A stretch of DNA of 64,000 nt, taken from the NCBI GenBank assembly GCA_031265845.1, contig JAISCC010000040.1:1-64000 (forward strand), in the 5' to 3' direction. A program made the translations under genes and the position numbers. Of the stretch, positions 28,803 through 38,587 are shown one piece after another. This DNA is from Treponema sp. Its GTDB lineage: Bacteria > Spirochaetota > Spirochaetia > Treponematales > Breznakiellaceae. The notes under the pieces were generated by a model that saw only the letters and a program-made list of their open reading frames with translations, did no database searches and was not told the DNA's origin. Each line of letters starts with the position of its first letter. The stretch's first letter is position 1.

Positions 28803-30074
28803 TCATTCTTCCAGCATCAATTGAATGATATCTTCGTCCGTTTTACGCATACCCTCTTTGCCGAGATAACTGATATTCTTGATGGTTTTTTCAAGCCCGT
28901 GGGCGATGATGCCGTCTCCCCCATAGAACTGCTGGCCGTTCTTGAACATGGTGTAGCCCAGAATGCCGGCGTCTACAGACGCCGCGATTTTAGCCGCGCA
29001 CGACGCCTTGGCGCCGTCGCACACGATTCCCGACACAATGGCCAGCGCATTGACAATGGTGTGCGAGATTTCTTCCAAGCCGCCGCCCTGCAAATAGGCG
29101 ACGCCCGCGCCGGCCGCCGCGCCCGCGCTTACCACGCCACAGTAGGCGGAAAGCCGCCCAATGCCGGTTTTCAGGTGAATGGTGATGAGGTTTGCAAGCG
29201 CAAGGGCGCGGATCAGCTTCTCATGCCCAACGGCAAGCTCTTTGGCGTACTCAATGACCGGCAGGGATGTCGCCATGCCCTGATTGCCGCTTCCTGACAC
29301 GATGACGACCGGCATTTCGCAACCGCTCATGCGGGCGTCGGACCCTGCCGCAGCCGCCGCTTTTGCGCGCACATGGACGCTGTTGCCGTAGTTTTTAAGC
29401 AGAACCTTGCCGATATTCGCTCCATAGTCGCTGATAAGCCCCTCTGTGGAAATCGCGGAATTGCACTCAATTTGGCGGTCTAGTATGGGGCGTACATCGT
29501 CTGTCATGACGGTTTCCGCAAAATCCAGCGCTCCCGCGACATCCAAGAGGCTCCGGTCCGTCTCTTCCGGCTCTTGCGAATCGTTTTGCTCGAAAATGAC
29601 CGCCCCGTCTTTTTCGACAAGCGAAATATTGGTGTGAAAATCGGTGATTCTCACTTTTGCCGAAGAAGTCCCCGCAAAGACCGTGACGATGATGTCGAAA
29701 ATCTTGCCGGTCTTTGCCATCCGCACATCCATCGGCGTATTTTCCATAAACGCTTTCGCAGCCTCCTTTTGCGCGGCGTCAACGGCTGCAATCACCTCCA
29801 GTTTTTTATCGGATTGTCCGGCGACGACGCCTATCGCCGCCGCAGCCTTTATCCCTTTAAGCCCGCCGGTATTCGGCACTACAACGCTTTTAACGTTTTT
29901 CACTATATTTCCGCTGACTTCCAAAGAGACCCGTTCGGGACAAACGCCCAGAGTCTCGCGGGCCCGCGCCGCCGCAAGCGCAATGGCGACCGGCTCGGTG
30001 CAGCCCATCGCGGGAATCAATTCTTCCCGCAAGATTTGCAGATAATTTTCATAGCGCGGATCGTTTTTGTTCAT
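28803..30074 (-). CDS. L-cysteine desulfidase / UPF0597 (YhaM/CyuA) family protein
   Basis: IPAMGCTEPVAIALAAA...GNIVKNVKSVVVPNTGGLKGIKAAAAIG...SGSGNQGMATSLPVIEYA. Confidence 0.88.
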   Translation of the reverse strand: MNKNDPRYENYLQILREELIPAMGCTEPVAIALAAARARETLGVCPERVSLEVSGNIVKNVKSVVVPNTGGLKGIKAAAAIGVVAGQSDKKLEVIAAVDAAQKEAAKAFMENTPMDVRMAKTGKIFDIIVTVFAGTSSAKVRITDFHTNISLVEKDGAVIFEQNDSQEPEETDRSLLDVAGALDFAETVMTDDVRPILDRQIECNSAISTEGLISDYGANIGKVLLKNYGNSVHVRAKAAAAAGSDARMSGCEMPVVIVSGSGNQGMATSLPVIEYAKELAVGHEKLIRALALANLITIHLKTGIGRLSAYCGVVSAGAAAGAGVAYLQGGGLEEISHTIVNALAIVSGIVCDGAKASCAAKIAASVDAGILGYTMFKNGQQFYGGDGIIAHGLEKTIKNISYLGKEGMRKTDEDIIQLMLEE

Positions 30075-30357
30075 TTTTCCTCCAGCAATTTTCTACAATT
30101 ATTTTTCTTATGACAGCATAGCACGGCATATTGATAATAGCAAGCATTTTTTATTTTTTTTTATAAAAAAAGTGTTTTAACTATATATATAATAATATAT
30201 TACAAATATAATTACTAATAATTAAATCTTATAATACCAATTTATTGGATATATTTTTTAACAGGTGAAATTCCAGCGCCGCTTTTTTCCAACAAAAATG
30301 CCGCGTGCGGGTTCCCGGCGCTTCCGCGCCGCTCATTTCGCGCCGATACAGAGATCA

Positions 30358-30780
30358 ATGGAATTAGCGTTGATAATAATAGGCGCCGTTCTTCTTTGTA
30401 CGGGGTTTTACGCTCTGTTTAACCGGACAAAAACGCGGCCGTCACGGGCGGTTGACGAACAGTCGCGTACGCGCAAACTAGCGTCCCCGCCGACAAAGAT
30501 CGTGAAGCCTCCGCGTTGCCCGGTCTGCTCCAGCATACTCAACGACGGCGAGCGTGTGAAATCAATGGCGGTTTCGTTTGCAAACGGCGAAAAACTACTG
30601 CACATAAGCGGCTGCCCACACTGCCTTTACGGGGAAGAAAAGCGTACATGCCCGGTTTGTTTCGCGGAAATCACCAGAGATGAAATTCTCACGGCAAAAA
30701 TGACCATAAAAGACGGCAAAAACAATGTGAAGGTTTTTGGCTGTTCCCACTGCGGGGGAAAAGCCGCGTCGTGGATGTAA
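30358..30780 (+). CDS. Membrane-anchored protein with paired CxxC zinc-ribbon-like motifs
   Basis: N-terminal TM helix; CPVCSS...CPHC, CPVC...CSHCGG. Confidence 0.65.
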   Translation: MELALIIIGAVLLCTGFYALFNRTKTRPSRAVDEQSRTRKLASPPTKIVKPPRCPVCSSILNDGERVKSMAVSFANGEKLLHISGCPHCLYGEEKRTCPVCFAEITRDEILTAKMTIKDGKNNVKVFGCSHCGGKAASWM

Positions 30781-30798
30781 TGTGATGACAATGCGCCG

Positions 30799-32343
30799 CT
30801 AACAAAGGCGTTTTTGCAAATCCGCAATCTCCAGGCGTACGTCTTGTTCGTCGCGGCGCAAGCGCCACTCTGTTTTCCCGGCTTTTTCAGCGAAAAACCG
30901 GTCATGCGTAACAAGGAGCGCCGCTCCTGAAAACTCGTTGATCGCATCGGCGAAAGCGGCTGTGGCAAGGGCGTCCAAATGGTTCGTTGGCTCATCCAGC
31001 GCGATGAAAGAGACGCCCTGGAGCATGGCAAAGGCGAACAGGAGTTTCCGCGCTTCGCCCGGACTTAACGCTTGCGTTGTGAGCAGCGCGTCCGGTTCGC
31101 TGCCAAGCCGGTATACAACGGAAAGCGCGGCGCCGCGCTCTTCGTTATTCAGATCGTGAAGGCGCCGGAGCGCGGCGCGGCGATCTTCAATGGAAAGCTC
31201 CTGGTGAAGACGCCATATTGAGCGCGGCGGAAGGCTGACAGCCGAAAGAATGTAGTCCACGAGGGATGTTTTGCCGCAGCCATTGTCGCCGGTTAAGACT
31301 ATGCGGGCGTCGTTTGCTATTTCCAGCCCGGGGTGGCGGAGGGTCAGCGTGTTTCCCGCAATGGCTGTCGCGCCGGCCGGAAGCGCGAACAGTACCGGAC
31401 GCTCCATCCTCTGCCCTCGCAAGCCCGCGCCGGTCTTCCGCAGCCCTTTCACGTGGACGCCTTCCAGTCCCGACCGCTTCTGCTCCAGGACGCTCTCCAG
31501 CGCCGCGGCTTTTTTCCCGCCAACCCGATCCTTGCCGGTCAAGCGGGCTTTGTTGATCTTTCCCCGCGTATCGGAATCGTGAATATCCACATGGCGTTTT
31601 GACATTCTTGCCCTTTTTTCCTGCTCCGCCGTACGAACCGCGTCTTTCTGGGCTCGCGCCAGCGCTTTCACTGCGGACGCAAGCTCCCGTTTTCGCTCTC
31701 TGAGAAAGTTGTGTTCTTTTTCAAGGCTGGCGAGCGCCGTTGCGGGATGCGCCGCAATCAAGACGGCGCGGCTGCCCGCGCTGTTTGCGCCGCTTCCACT
31801 ATCCGTTGGTTCCAAAATCACCGTGGCGGCGCACAATGCATTCAGAAAATCCATGCTGTGAGACACGATGACGCCGACTCCTTCAAAACGGGAAAGCTCA
31901 TGGGACAACAAGTCCATGGTAGAAGCGTCAATATGGTTTGCAGGTTCATCCAAAATCAGTACTTCCGGCTTGCGGATCAACACATCGGCTATGATGCAGC
32001 GTTTTTTCTCACCTCCGCTCAACGTGTTCCAACGATCCGCCCAATCATCGCCAATTTCCAATCGTGACGCCATTGCGAAAAACGCGGGCGTATTCAAGAT
32101 GTCAGGATCAGAGAAACAGTCCGGCGCCGCATCCATATCTTGAGGGCAGATCAGCGCCTTTGGAGCGGAGATAACGCCGCTGTCCGGGGCAAGCTCGCCG
32201 GCAATCAGTTTGAGCAGCGTGGACTTTCCGCTTCCATTGGGGCCGATTAAGGCTGTCCACCCCGGTCCAAATGTAAGCGACAAACGCGAAAACACCGGTC
32301 TTGAATCATAAGAAAATGAAATATTCTGTAACAACACAAACAT
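30799..32343 (-). CDS. ABC-F family ATPase (duplicated ABC domains)
   Basis: Two Walker A motifs ([26 protein letters not shown]), LSGGEKKR, LDEPANHID and LDEPTNHLD. Confidence 0.92.
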   Translation of the reverse strand: MFVLLQNISFSYDSRPVFSRLSLTFGPGWTALIGPNGSGKSTLLKLIAGELAPDSGVISAPKALICPQDMDAAPDCFSDPDILNTPAFFAMASRLEIGDDWADRWNTLSGGEKKRCIIADVLIRKPEVLILDEPANHIDASTMDLLSHELSRFEGVGVIVSHSMDFLNALCAATVILEPTDSGSGANSAGSRAVLIAAHPATALASLEKEHNFLRERKRELASAVKALARAQKDAVRTAEQEKRARMSKRHVDIHDSDTRGKINKARLTGKDRVGGKKAAALESVLEQKRSGLEGVHVKGLRKTGAGLRGQRMERPVLFALPAGATAIAGNTLTLRHPGLEIANDARIVLTGDNGCGKTSLVDYILSAVSLPPRSIWRLHQELSIEDRRAALRRLHDLNNEERGAALSVVYRLGSEPDALLTTQALSPGEARKLLFAFAMLQGVSFIALDEPTNHLDALATAAFADAINEFSGAALLVTHDRFFAEKAGKTEWRLRRDEQDVRLEIADLQKRLC

Positions 32344-32544
32344 TTACGCCTCCGGCTGCTCCAAGCGCGGTCTAAGAGTCATTTTTTGGAATAGCGATCT
32401 TAACTTATGATGCAAAAGCGGATTATCCCCCATGGTAAAAGCGGACGGCAATTCTATCGCCCTCTTCATGACGCCTGATAAATCTGTGATTTTAACGCGA
32501 AATGATTGCCTTTCGCCGCCTCTCATTTCATACGCATATAGGAA

Positions 32545-32641
32545 CCTCTGAAAACGCGAACCTGCGGTTGCGAACCTGCGGTTGCGAACCTGCGGTTGCG
32601 AACCTGCGGTTGCGAACCTGCGGTTCGACAGTTTTCAGAGG
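32545..32641. repeat. Five 14-bp tandem repeats (GCGAACCTGCGGTT) inside an 11-bp perfect inverted repeat
   Basis: Units 32556-32625; arms CCTCTGAAAAC (32545-32555) and GTTTTCAGAGG (32631-32641). Confidence 0.95.
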
Positions 32642-32816
32642 TCTTCTTACCTCGCGCCTCTGAAAACCCCGTATACATCGCGTATCCCGACCCGTAGCCT
32701 AACAGTATTCTCTAATAGCTGTTTGTGTCAAGCCTGTGTAACCTGGTGGGTGGAATGCGCCGTCCGCATTGTTGCGTTGTTGACAAGCGTCTTTTTTTTA
32801 CGCTATACTTTCGCTC

Positions 32817-33953
32817 ATGGATAATGGCAGGGAAACACTGAAAGAATTGCTCCACGGTCGGCGAAAAAAACCGGTCCTCATTGGAGGCGGCTTTGCGATC
32901 ATGGTTTTTTATATTTTCGGCGCGGCGCGCCCTGTTCCCGAAGAGACGGTTCTCGCGGCCCGGTGGGTTTACTCGCTGGCGACGGCGCATTCGGCTGCGC
33001 CCGACGCCTACGCGGGCGATGTCCCGCTGTTGGCGTTTGAGCTTGGGGAACGCTTCGGGTATGTGGACAGGGAGGGCGTCTTCACGGTAAACCGGACGAA
33101 AAGCGGCGACGTGTCCTTGTCCGAAGACTATTGGGCGGAGCACGGCGCGGTTTCCGACAAGATAGAAGTGAAGAATCCGCTGAACGCGCTGGTTATGACT
33201 ATAGAGATGAAGGACGGAGCGCGTGGATATCCGTTCTTTCTGGACAAAAGGATGTTTTTGATAAACAGCGAGCAGAATTCTATCTCCGCGCTTGATGAAA
33301 GCGGGAAGGTCGCGTGGACGTACGACTTTGGCGCTGTGGTCACGTGCGTGGACGCGGCCGGCGGACTTCTGCTGGCCGGCTCTCTGGACGGCGTGGTGGA
33401 AGTTCTCAATACATCTGGAGAGCGGGTATTTTTCTTTGAGCCCGGAGGGTCGCGGCTGGCTGTGATCGCGGGATGCGCCTTTTCTGATGACGGCTCCAAA
33501 ATCGCGGTCGTATCGGGAGTGGATGAACAGCGGTTTCTGCTTATGGAGCGGCTTGGCGGCGGCGCTGTGGGCGAATACCGCGTGACGCGCCATGAGTTTC
33601 TTGGGACTGGATTCAGGCGTCCCGTGAAGGTGGCGTTCGTTGATGGAGAGAGTCGCGTGGTCTTTGAGCGTGAAGGCGGGCTTGGCGTCTACGAGTTGTC
33701 GAGCCGCAACAGTTTGACGCTGGCGCTGGACGGCGAGGTGGTCGCGCTTGACGGATCAGGCGGCGGCGGACTGCTGTTCCTTCTGACTGCGGAGGAAGGC
33801 GGGCGGAGGCGGCTGGGGGCCGTGAAGTTTCCGTCGACGCTGGTGTTTGCGGCTCCATTTGAGAGCGACGCTGTGTTTTTGGGAAGAGACAGGGAGTATC
33901 TGTATGTAGGAGGCGGGGCGAAGCTCGCCTCGTTTGAGATAGTCAAGCGGTAG
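32817..33953 (+). CDS. Conserved hypothetical, beta-propeller/PQQ-like repeat protein with N-terminal TM
   Basis: Repeats such as ISALDESGKVAWTYDFGAVVTCVDAAGGLLLAGSLDGVVEVLNTSGERVFFFEPGG. Confidence 0.7.
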   Translation: MDNGRETLKELLHGRRKKPVLIGGGFAIMVFYIFGAARPVPEETVLAARWVYSLATAHSAAPDAYAGDVPLLAFELGERFGYVDREGVFTVNRTKSGDVSLSEDYWAEHGAVSDKIEVKNPLNALVMTIEMKDGARGYPFFLDKRMFLINSEQNSISALDESGKVAWTYDFGAVVTCVDAAGGLLLAGSLDGVVEVLNTSGERVFFFEPGGSRLAVIAGCAFSDDGSKIAVVSGVDEQRFLLMERLGGGAVGEYRVTRHEFLGTGFRRPVKVAFVDGESRVVFEREGGLGVYELSSRNSLTLALDGEVVALDGSGGGGLLFLLTAEEGGRRRLGAVKFPSTLVFAAPFESDAVFLGRDREYLYVGGGAKLASFEIVKR

Positions 33954-33961
33954 GAGCTGAT

Positions 33962-34843
33962 GTGGGGTGGCTGAGGATAATGGCGCGGGGAGCGGCCGTC
34001 ATGTCGATTATGATGTGCGCCGCAACAGTGTGGGCGATGGATCGCCCGTCGCCGGAAGCGGTTTTGATTGGCAATTTTGGAATGGATTCCGGATCGGGCG
34101 ATCCGCGTGTGGGCGATGTGTATGCAGGCGGCGGCGCGGTGCGGGCTGTGGAGACCGGCGAGGCGCTTTTCAGCCGGAGCGTGTCCGACCGCGCGTCGCG
34201 ATTGCCCTCGCCGCTGGGAGAGTGGACCGCTATAGATCATGGGGATGGGCTGGTCAGCCTGTACGGGCGGCTTGAGGGAGGAAGGACGAGCCGTCTTCCC
34301 CCGGTGGTGGAGAAAGGCGCGATAGTGGGTTCCGCCGGAGCGACCGGATGGTCTGAAGTGGAGGGCTTTTACTATTCGTTGTTCGACCGGAAAGAGAGGC
34401 GATGGGTGAATCCCGCTGTGATAGAGGGCCCGCGCAATGACAGGCGCGCGCCTGTCATACAGTCAGTGACGCTGAGGGATGCGCAAGGCAGAGTGATTGA
34501 TGCGTCGCAGGCGAAAGGACTTTTGCAGGGGAGGCGGACCGTGTTCGTGGCTACGGCGGATTACGCGGAGATCGGAGAGGCGTCGCTCGCGCCGTTCAGG
34601 GTGGTGTGTTCGTTGAACGGCCGTGAAGTCGGAGCGGTCGCGCTGGAGGCGTTGTCGGCGCGGGATGGAAGGATGTGGATATACCGGAACGGGCTTGTGC
34701 CGGTCGAACAGGTGTATGCCGGGGCGCTTGGTTTTGAATTGGGGGAGGTCGTCTTCATCCGGGGGCAGGCGGACCTGGAGATCCTCGTTCAGGACTCCGA
34801 CGGAAACGTCCAACGGGCGGAGCACCATTTTATAGTAGAGTAG
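33962..34843 (+). CDS. M23/LytM-like (probably degenerate) peptidase-domain protein
   Basis: GEWTAIDHGDGLVSLYGRL...VEKGAIVGSAGATGWSEVEGFYYSLFD resembles a LytM fold. Confidence 0.6.
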   Translation: MGWLRIMARGAAVMSIMMCAATVWAMDRPSPEAVLIGNFGMDSGSGDPRVGDVYAGGGAVRAVETGEALFSRSVSDRASRLPSPLGEWTAIDHGDGLVSLYGRLEGGRTSRLPPVVEKGAIVGSAGATGWSEVEGFYYSLFDRKERRWVNPAVIEGPRNDRRAPVIQSVTLRDAQGRVIDASQAKGLLQGRRTVFVATADYAEIGEASLAPFRVVCSLNGREVGAVALEALSARDGRMWIYRNGLVPVEQVYAGALGFELGEVVFIRGQADLEILVQDSDGNVQRAEHHFIVE

Positions 34844-34848
34844 AAAGC

Positions 34849-35520
34849 ATGGAGGATATTGTTAAAGTAGAAAATCTGGTGAAAAACTACACCTCGGGCG
34901 CGGAGACTCTCCACATACTGCGCGGCGTCAGCTTTTCCCTGGAAAACTCCGCTTCCCTCGCCATAACCGGTCAAAGTGGAAGCGGAAAAAGCACGTTGCT
35001 CAATATTTTGGGAGGACTTGATAAAAGCGACTCAGGCTCCGTTGTGGTGGCGGGCATGGAAATTACCGGGCTCTCCGAAAAAAAACTGTCCGCATACCGA
35101 AGTCGTCAAGTGGGCTTTATTTTTCAGTTCCATTACCTTCTTAAAGACTTCACCGCTTTGGAAAACGTGATGCTTCCCGCCTATATGTTTGGCATGAAAA
35201 AAAAAGCCGCTTTTGAGAGGGCGCGGGCTTTGCTCTCTGATGTGAGGCTCGACGACCGCATCGGCCATTATCCGTCTCAACTTTCAGGCGGCGAGCGGCA
35301 GCGAGTCGCCGTCGCCCGTTCCCTGGTGAACGATCCCGCCATTATTCTTGCCGATGAACCGACCGGCAACCTGGATCCTGACAACAGCGACATGGTTGCG
35401 GAAATGCTCTACGAAACCTCACGCAAACGGGGGAAAACCCTCATCGTGGTGACGCATGATGAAAAAGTCGCAGGCGCCGCCCAATGCCATTACACGCTTG
35501 AAGCGGGGGCGTTGCAATGA
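34849..35520 (+). CDS. LolD/MacB-type ABC ATPase
   Basis: [27 protein letters not shown]...[32 protein letters not shown]. Confidence 0.92.
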   Translation: MEDIVKVENLVKNYTSGAETLHILRGVSFSLENSASLAITGQSGSGKSTLLNILGGLDKSDSGSVVVAGMEITGLSEKKLSAYRSRQVGFIFQFHYLLKDFTALENVMLPAYMFGMKKKAAFERARALLSDVRLDDRIGHYPSQLSGGERQRVAVARSLVNDPAIILADEPTGNLDPDNSDMVAEMLYETSRKRGKTLIVVTHDEKVAGAAQCHYTLEAGALQ

Positions 35521-36785
35521 GCGGCGCCGTCTTCTTCATCGCAATCCGTTATCTTCTTGGACGGGCAAAGGAAGGCGGCAGGTATTTGCGCGGCGCCGCC
35601 GCCGGAATAGCGGTGAGCCTTGTGCCTATCGTCGTCACCCTCATCGTGGCGGACGGCATGATCCGCGGCATCACGGACAGGTACCTGGAGTTGGGAACCG
35701 GGCATGTGCAGGTGTATGACTTCGCCGGAGCCGAAAGCCTGGAAGAGATAAAAGGCAAAGTCGCGGCTCAAGAGGATGTGCGGGGGGCGTGGATAGAATG
35801 GCAGGGCATGGGCGTGTTGGTAGGCGGCAAAGGAAAAGCGGGAGCCTCAATACGCGCCATAGAGAGCGGATTCTGGGAAGACGAAGGCGCGTCGGCTTTT
35901 CTGGAAGTCGTCTCTGGAGACGCCCGCTTTGAAGCCGACAACGAAGTGTTTCTTGGCGAGGCGCTGGCGGAGTCCATTGGCGCGGAGGCGGGAGACACGG
36001 TGCGTCTTATGACCGTGCGCATCGCCAATGACGGCAGAAGCGTGCCGCGCATGACTCCGTTCAAGGTAAAAGCCGTTGTGTCCTCCGGATACCGTGAAAT
36101 AGACGCGCTGTGGTGCATAACAACATATGTTGCCGGCAAACGCATATTTGCCGGCGCCGAAAGCGCCTCAAATTCGTTCCTCTTGCTTAAAATCAACGAT
36201 CCGTATAAAGACGCCGATTCCTGTGTCCGCTCCCTCTACGCTCTCCTGGGCGCGGGGTACGGGGTGTACACATGGAAAGAGATGCAGCTTGCCCAGTACA
36301 GCTCGTATGAATCCACTCGCCAGACGCTTCTTTTCATCATGGCGCTCATTGTCATTATAGCGGCGGTCAATGTGTCTTCCGCAACTTCCATGCTGGCGAT
36401 TGAGCGGCAGAAGGATATTGCGGCGCTTAAAGCCGCAGGGGCAAGTCCGGCGTTCACCAGTCGGATATTCGTATGGGCCGCGTTCATCACCGGCCTTGTC
36501 GGGGCGGTTGCGGGCATAGCCGCAGGACTTTGCATCGGATTATCCATCAATCCTATTATTAGAGCGCTTGAAGCGGTCATCAACTTTTTTATGTTCGGAT
36601 TCAGCGCCGGACGCTTCAAACTGCTCGATCCCAATTACTACCTCGAACAATTTCCCGTCATCATTGACTGGCTCACCATTCTGATTATCGGGGTTTTCAC
36701 CGTGCTGTGTTCGATAGTCGCTTCGTATCTGCCGGCGCGAAGGGCTGGGACATTAAAACCGCTGGAAATTCTACGGAAATTGTAA
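35517..36785 (+). CDS. LolC/LolE-type ABC permease (FtsX-like)
   Basis: Overlaps the LolD-type stop; MLAIERQKDIAALKAAGASPAFTSRIFVWAAFITGLVGAVAGIAAG...LPARRAGTLKPLEILR. Confidence 0.9.
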   Translation: MSGAVFFIAIRYLLGRAKEGGRYLRGAAAGIAVSLVPIVVTLIVADGMIRGITDRYLELGTGHVQVYDFAGAESLEEIKGKVAAQEDVRGAWIEWQGMGVLVGGKGKAGASIRAIESGFWEDEGASAFLEVVSGDARFEADNEVFLGEALAESIGAEAGDTVRLMTVRIANDGRSVPRMTPFKVKAVVSSGYREIDALWCITTYVAGKRIFAGAESASNSFLLLKINDPYKDADSCVRSLYALLGAGYGVYTWKEMQLAQYSSYESTRQTLLFIMALIVIIAAVNVSSATSMLAIERQKDIAALKAAGASPAFTSRIFVWAAFITGLVGAVAGIAAGLCIGLSINPIIRALEAVINFFMFGFSAGRFKLLDPNYYLEQFPVIIDWLTILIIGVFTVLCSIVASYLPARRAGTLKPLEILRKL

Positions 36786-36832
36786 ACGGCAAAGACAGCG
36801 CCGTTTTGCGGCGTGTCTTAAGCCGCCCGCCA

Positions 36833-38446
36833 TCACCACCGCCACGAACCGCCGACGCTCCAATAGTTGACAACGCCGTTGTTGTCTCTCACTAAATTTC
36901 TGTTCCACCCATATTCAAACACATAATTCGCAAACAGGGAAAATTCCCCAAACGAAAAGAACGGCAGTCTCCACGCCACCCCCAGTCCTGCGGCAAGGCG
37001 CGTGTCAAGAGTATTCTGGGTTAGAAAGCGAATCTCACTGTAATTGTTGCCGTCTTTGGTGGAACCGTCGTCATAGATGGAGCCGTCATGCCGTTCTCCG
37101 GAATTTTCCCAATCACTGTCAGGAACATTCCCGGAAGCGTTCCCATGTTGGGTGAAATAGAGCGTTGCGGAAACGTCAAGGTTGCGGATCGTCCGCCACG
37201 AACTCTTAAGCGATATTTTATGCGAATTCGGGTCAAGCTCGGAGCCTAAATTGCGTCCTCCGTGGGAATAGATGAGATAATTTGGTTTCTCAACCTCATA
37301 ACGGTCAGTCTCCGGTACGTTCCAATGCGAATACATGTACGGGAAGATGATGGTGTAATCCGCCTGGAGCGACGCGAGCGGGCTTTCCGGCGGCGCCCAT
37401 GCAAGCCCCACCTGACCGGAAAATTTGTACTTGGTGTTCCACTTAAAACGCATAAAGTCGTTCATATGAAAATCATCTACATACACTTGCCCAAGCAACC
37501 GGATGTTGCCGGGAATGTCCCATCGTATGTGAAAGCCAATGAACGAGTTGTCTCCAAAATCGCTGAGAGCTTGCGATGTGAACAACACCGCAAAGGGAAC
37601 AAGGTACAGATATTCCATGCGCCCGCCCCATATCACCGATTCCTGCAATCCGAATTCAAGATTGGGCAGCGGGTTAAAATTAATCGAATGAAATATAAGA
37701 TATTTGTTGGGGAATCTGCCGTCTCCAAAATCATTGGAAGCGGCGAGCGTCATAAGCAGCATTTCAAAAGATCCCTTGGGTCGCCGAACATTGAGGCTGA
37801 AATGCCCGGCGCGTCCAGCTTGAGGGCCAACCACCGTACTGTTTTCATAAAAGGGCCCTATTGCAGTGCGGTTTACGCCCGCTTGAAAATAAAGGCTGCC
37901 GCTTCCAAAAGCCGTGGCTGACGTCCAGTCAGGATAAAACCAAAACTTCCCCGCGTTCACATTGTCAAGAATAAGATCAGGAAATGGAGAATAGGTTCCG
38001 GGCACCCGCAACTCCTCGCCGGGCTTGCTTTCCGAAGCGTAGAAGCTGAAAAAGTAGCTGGCGGTAATCCAATCCATGAGCCGAAAAGCGCCGTCAATGG
38101 CCGGCGCAAACGTCAGCATCGTGTCGCCGTCTTGGCCAACAACCTCCGCTTGAACGCCCGCGTGTAAAAAGCGCGATCCCCGACTAAATTCCGCCTTATA
38201 CGCCGCGGCTTTTTCCCGATCCTCAACGCCGCCCCGCTCAATCACAGCGTCCAGCAACTCGTCAATAAGCTGTAGTGGATAGGGGCGGATCAACGGCAGG
38301 GACTGCGTTATGTATCCATTCGCCGCCCACCGGTCAATATCCTTATAGATTCTGTCATTAGGATCATGAATGATCTGCGCTCCAAGCCGCGCGCCAAGCG
38401 TGGAAGCCAGCGCAAAAAAAACGACTGCAATCCAAAACTGTTTCAT
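36833..38446 (-). CDS. Outer-membrane beta-barrel, Wzi/capsule-assembly-like
   Basis: Signal peptide, N-terminal helical segment then alternating aromatic beta-strands, terminal W; SD and ATG at 38446. Confidence 0.6.
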   Translation of the reverse strand: MKQFWIAVVFFALASTLGARLGAQIIHDPNDRIYKDIDRWAANGYITQSLPLIRPYPLQLIDELLDAVIERGGVEDREKAAAYKAEFSRGSRFLHAGVQAEVVGQDGDTMLTFAPAIDGAFRLMDWITASYFFSFYASESKPGEELRVPGTYSPFPDLILDNVNAGKFWFYPDWTSATAFGSGSLYFQAGVNRTAIGPFYENSTVVGPQAGRAGHFSLNVRRPKGSFEMLLMTLAASNDFGDGRFPNKYLIFHSINFNPLPNLEFGLQESVIWGGRMEYLYLVPFAVLFTSQALSDFGDNSFIGFHIRWDIPGNIRLLGQVYVDDFHMNDFMRFKWNTKYKFSGQVGLAWAPPESPLASLQADYTIIFPYMYSHWNVPETDRYEVEKPNYLIYSHGGRNLGSELDPNSHKISLKSSWRTIRNLDVSATLYFTQHGNASGNVPDSDWENSGERHDGSIYDDGSTKDGNNYSEIRFLTQNTLDTRLAAGLGVAWRLPFFSFGEFSLFANYVFEYGWNRNLVRDNNGVVNYWSVGGSWRW

Positions 38447-38483
38447 AAAACTCACTCCTTTATAATAGCGTCTCATCGCCGGT

Positions 38484-38583
38484 ACCATTGGCGCATACGC
38501 CCGTATACGCGACAGGTGTCTGGGCGTATACCCGACAGGCGTGCGCCCGTATACGCGGTAGGCGCACGGGCGTATACCTGCTG
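38484..38583. repeat. 23-bp-period GTATAC-centred tandem repeat (~4 units)
   Basis: CGTATACGCGACAGGTGTCTGGG / CGTATACCCGACAGGCGTGCGCC / CGTATACGCGGTAGGCGCACGGG / CGTATACC... Confidence 0.85.
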
Positions 38584-38587
38584 GTGA

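Noticed and set aside
32712-33593. 293-aa minus-strand ORF
   Set aside because: Antisense to 32817-33953, which has signal/TM and propeller-like repeats.
37262-37921. 219-aa plus-strand ORF
   Set aside because: Antisense to the barrel gene 36833-38446; no family features.
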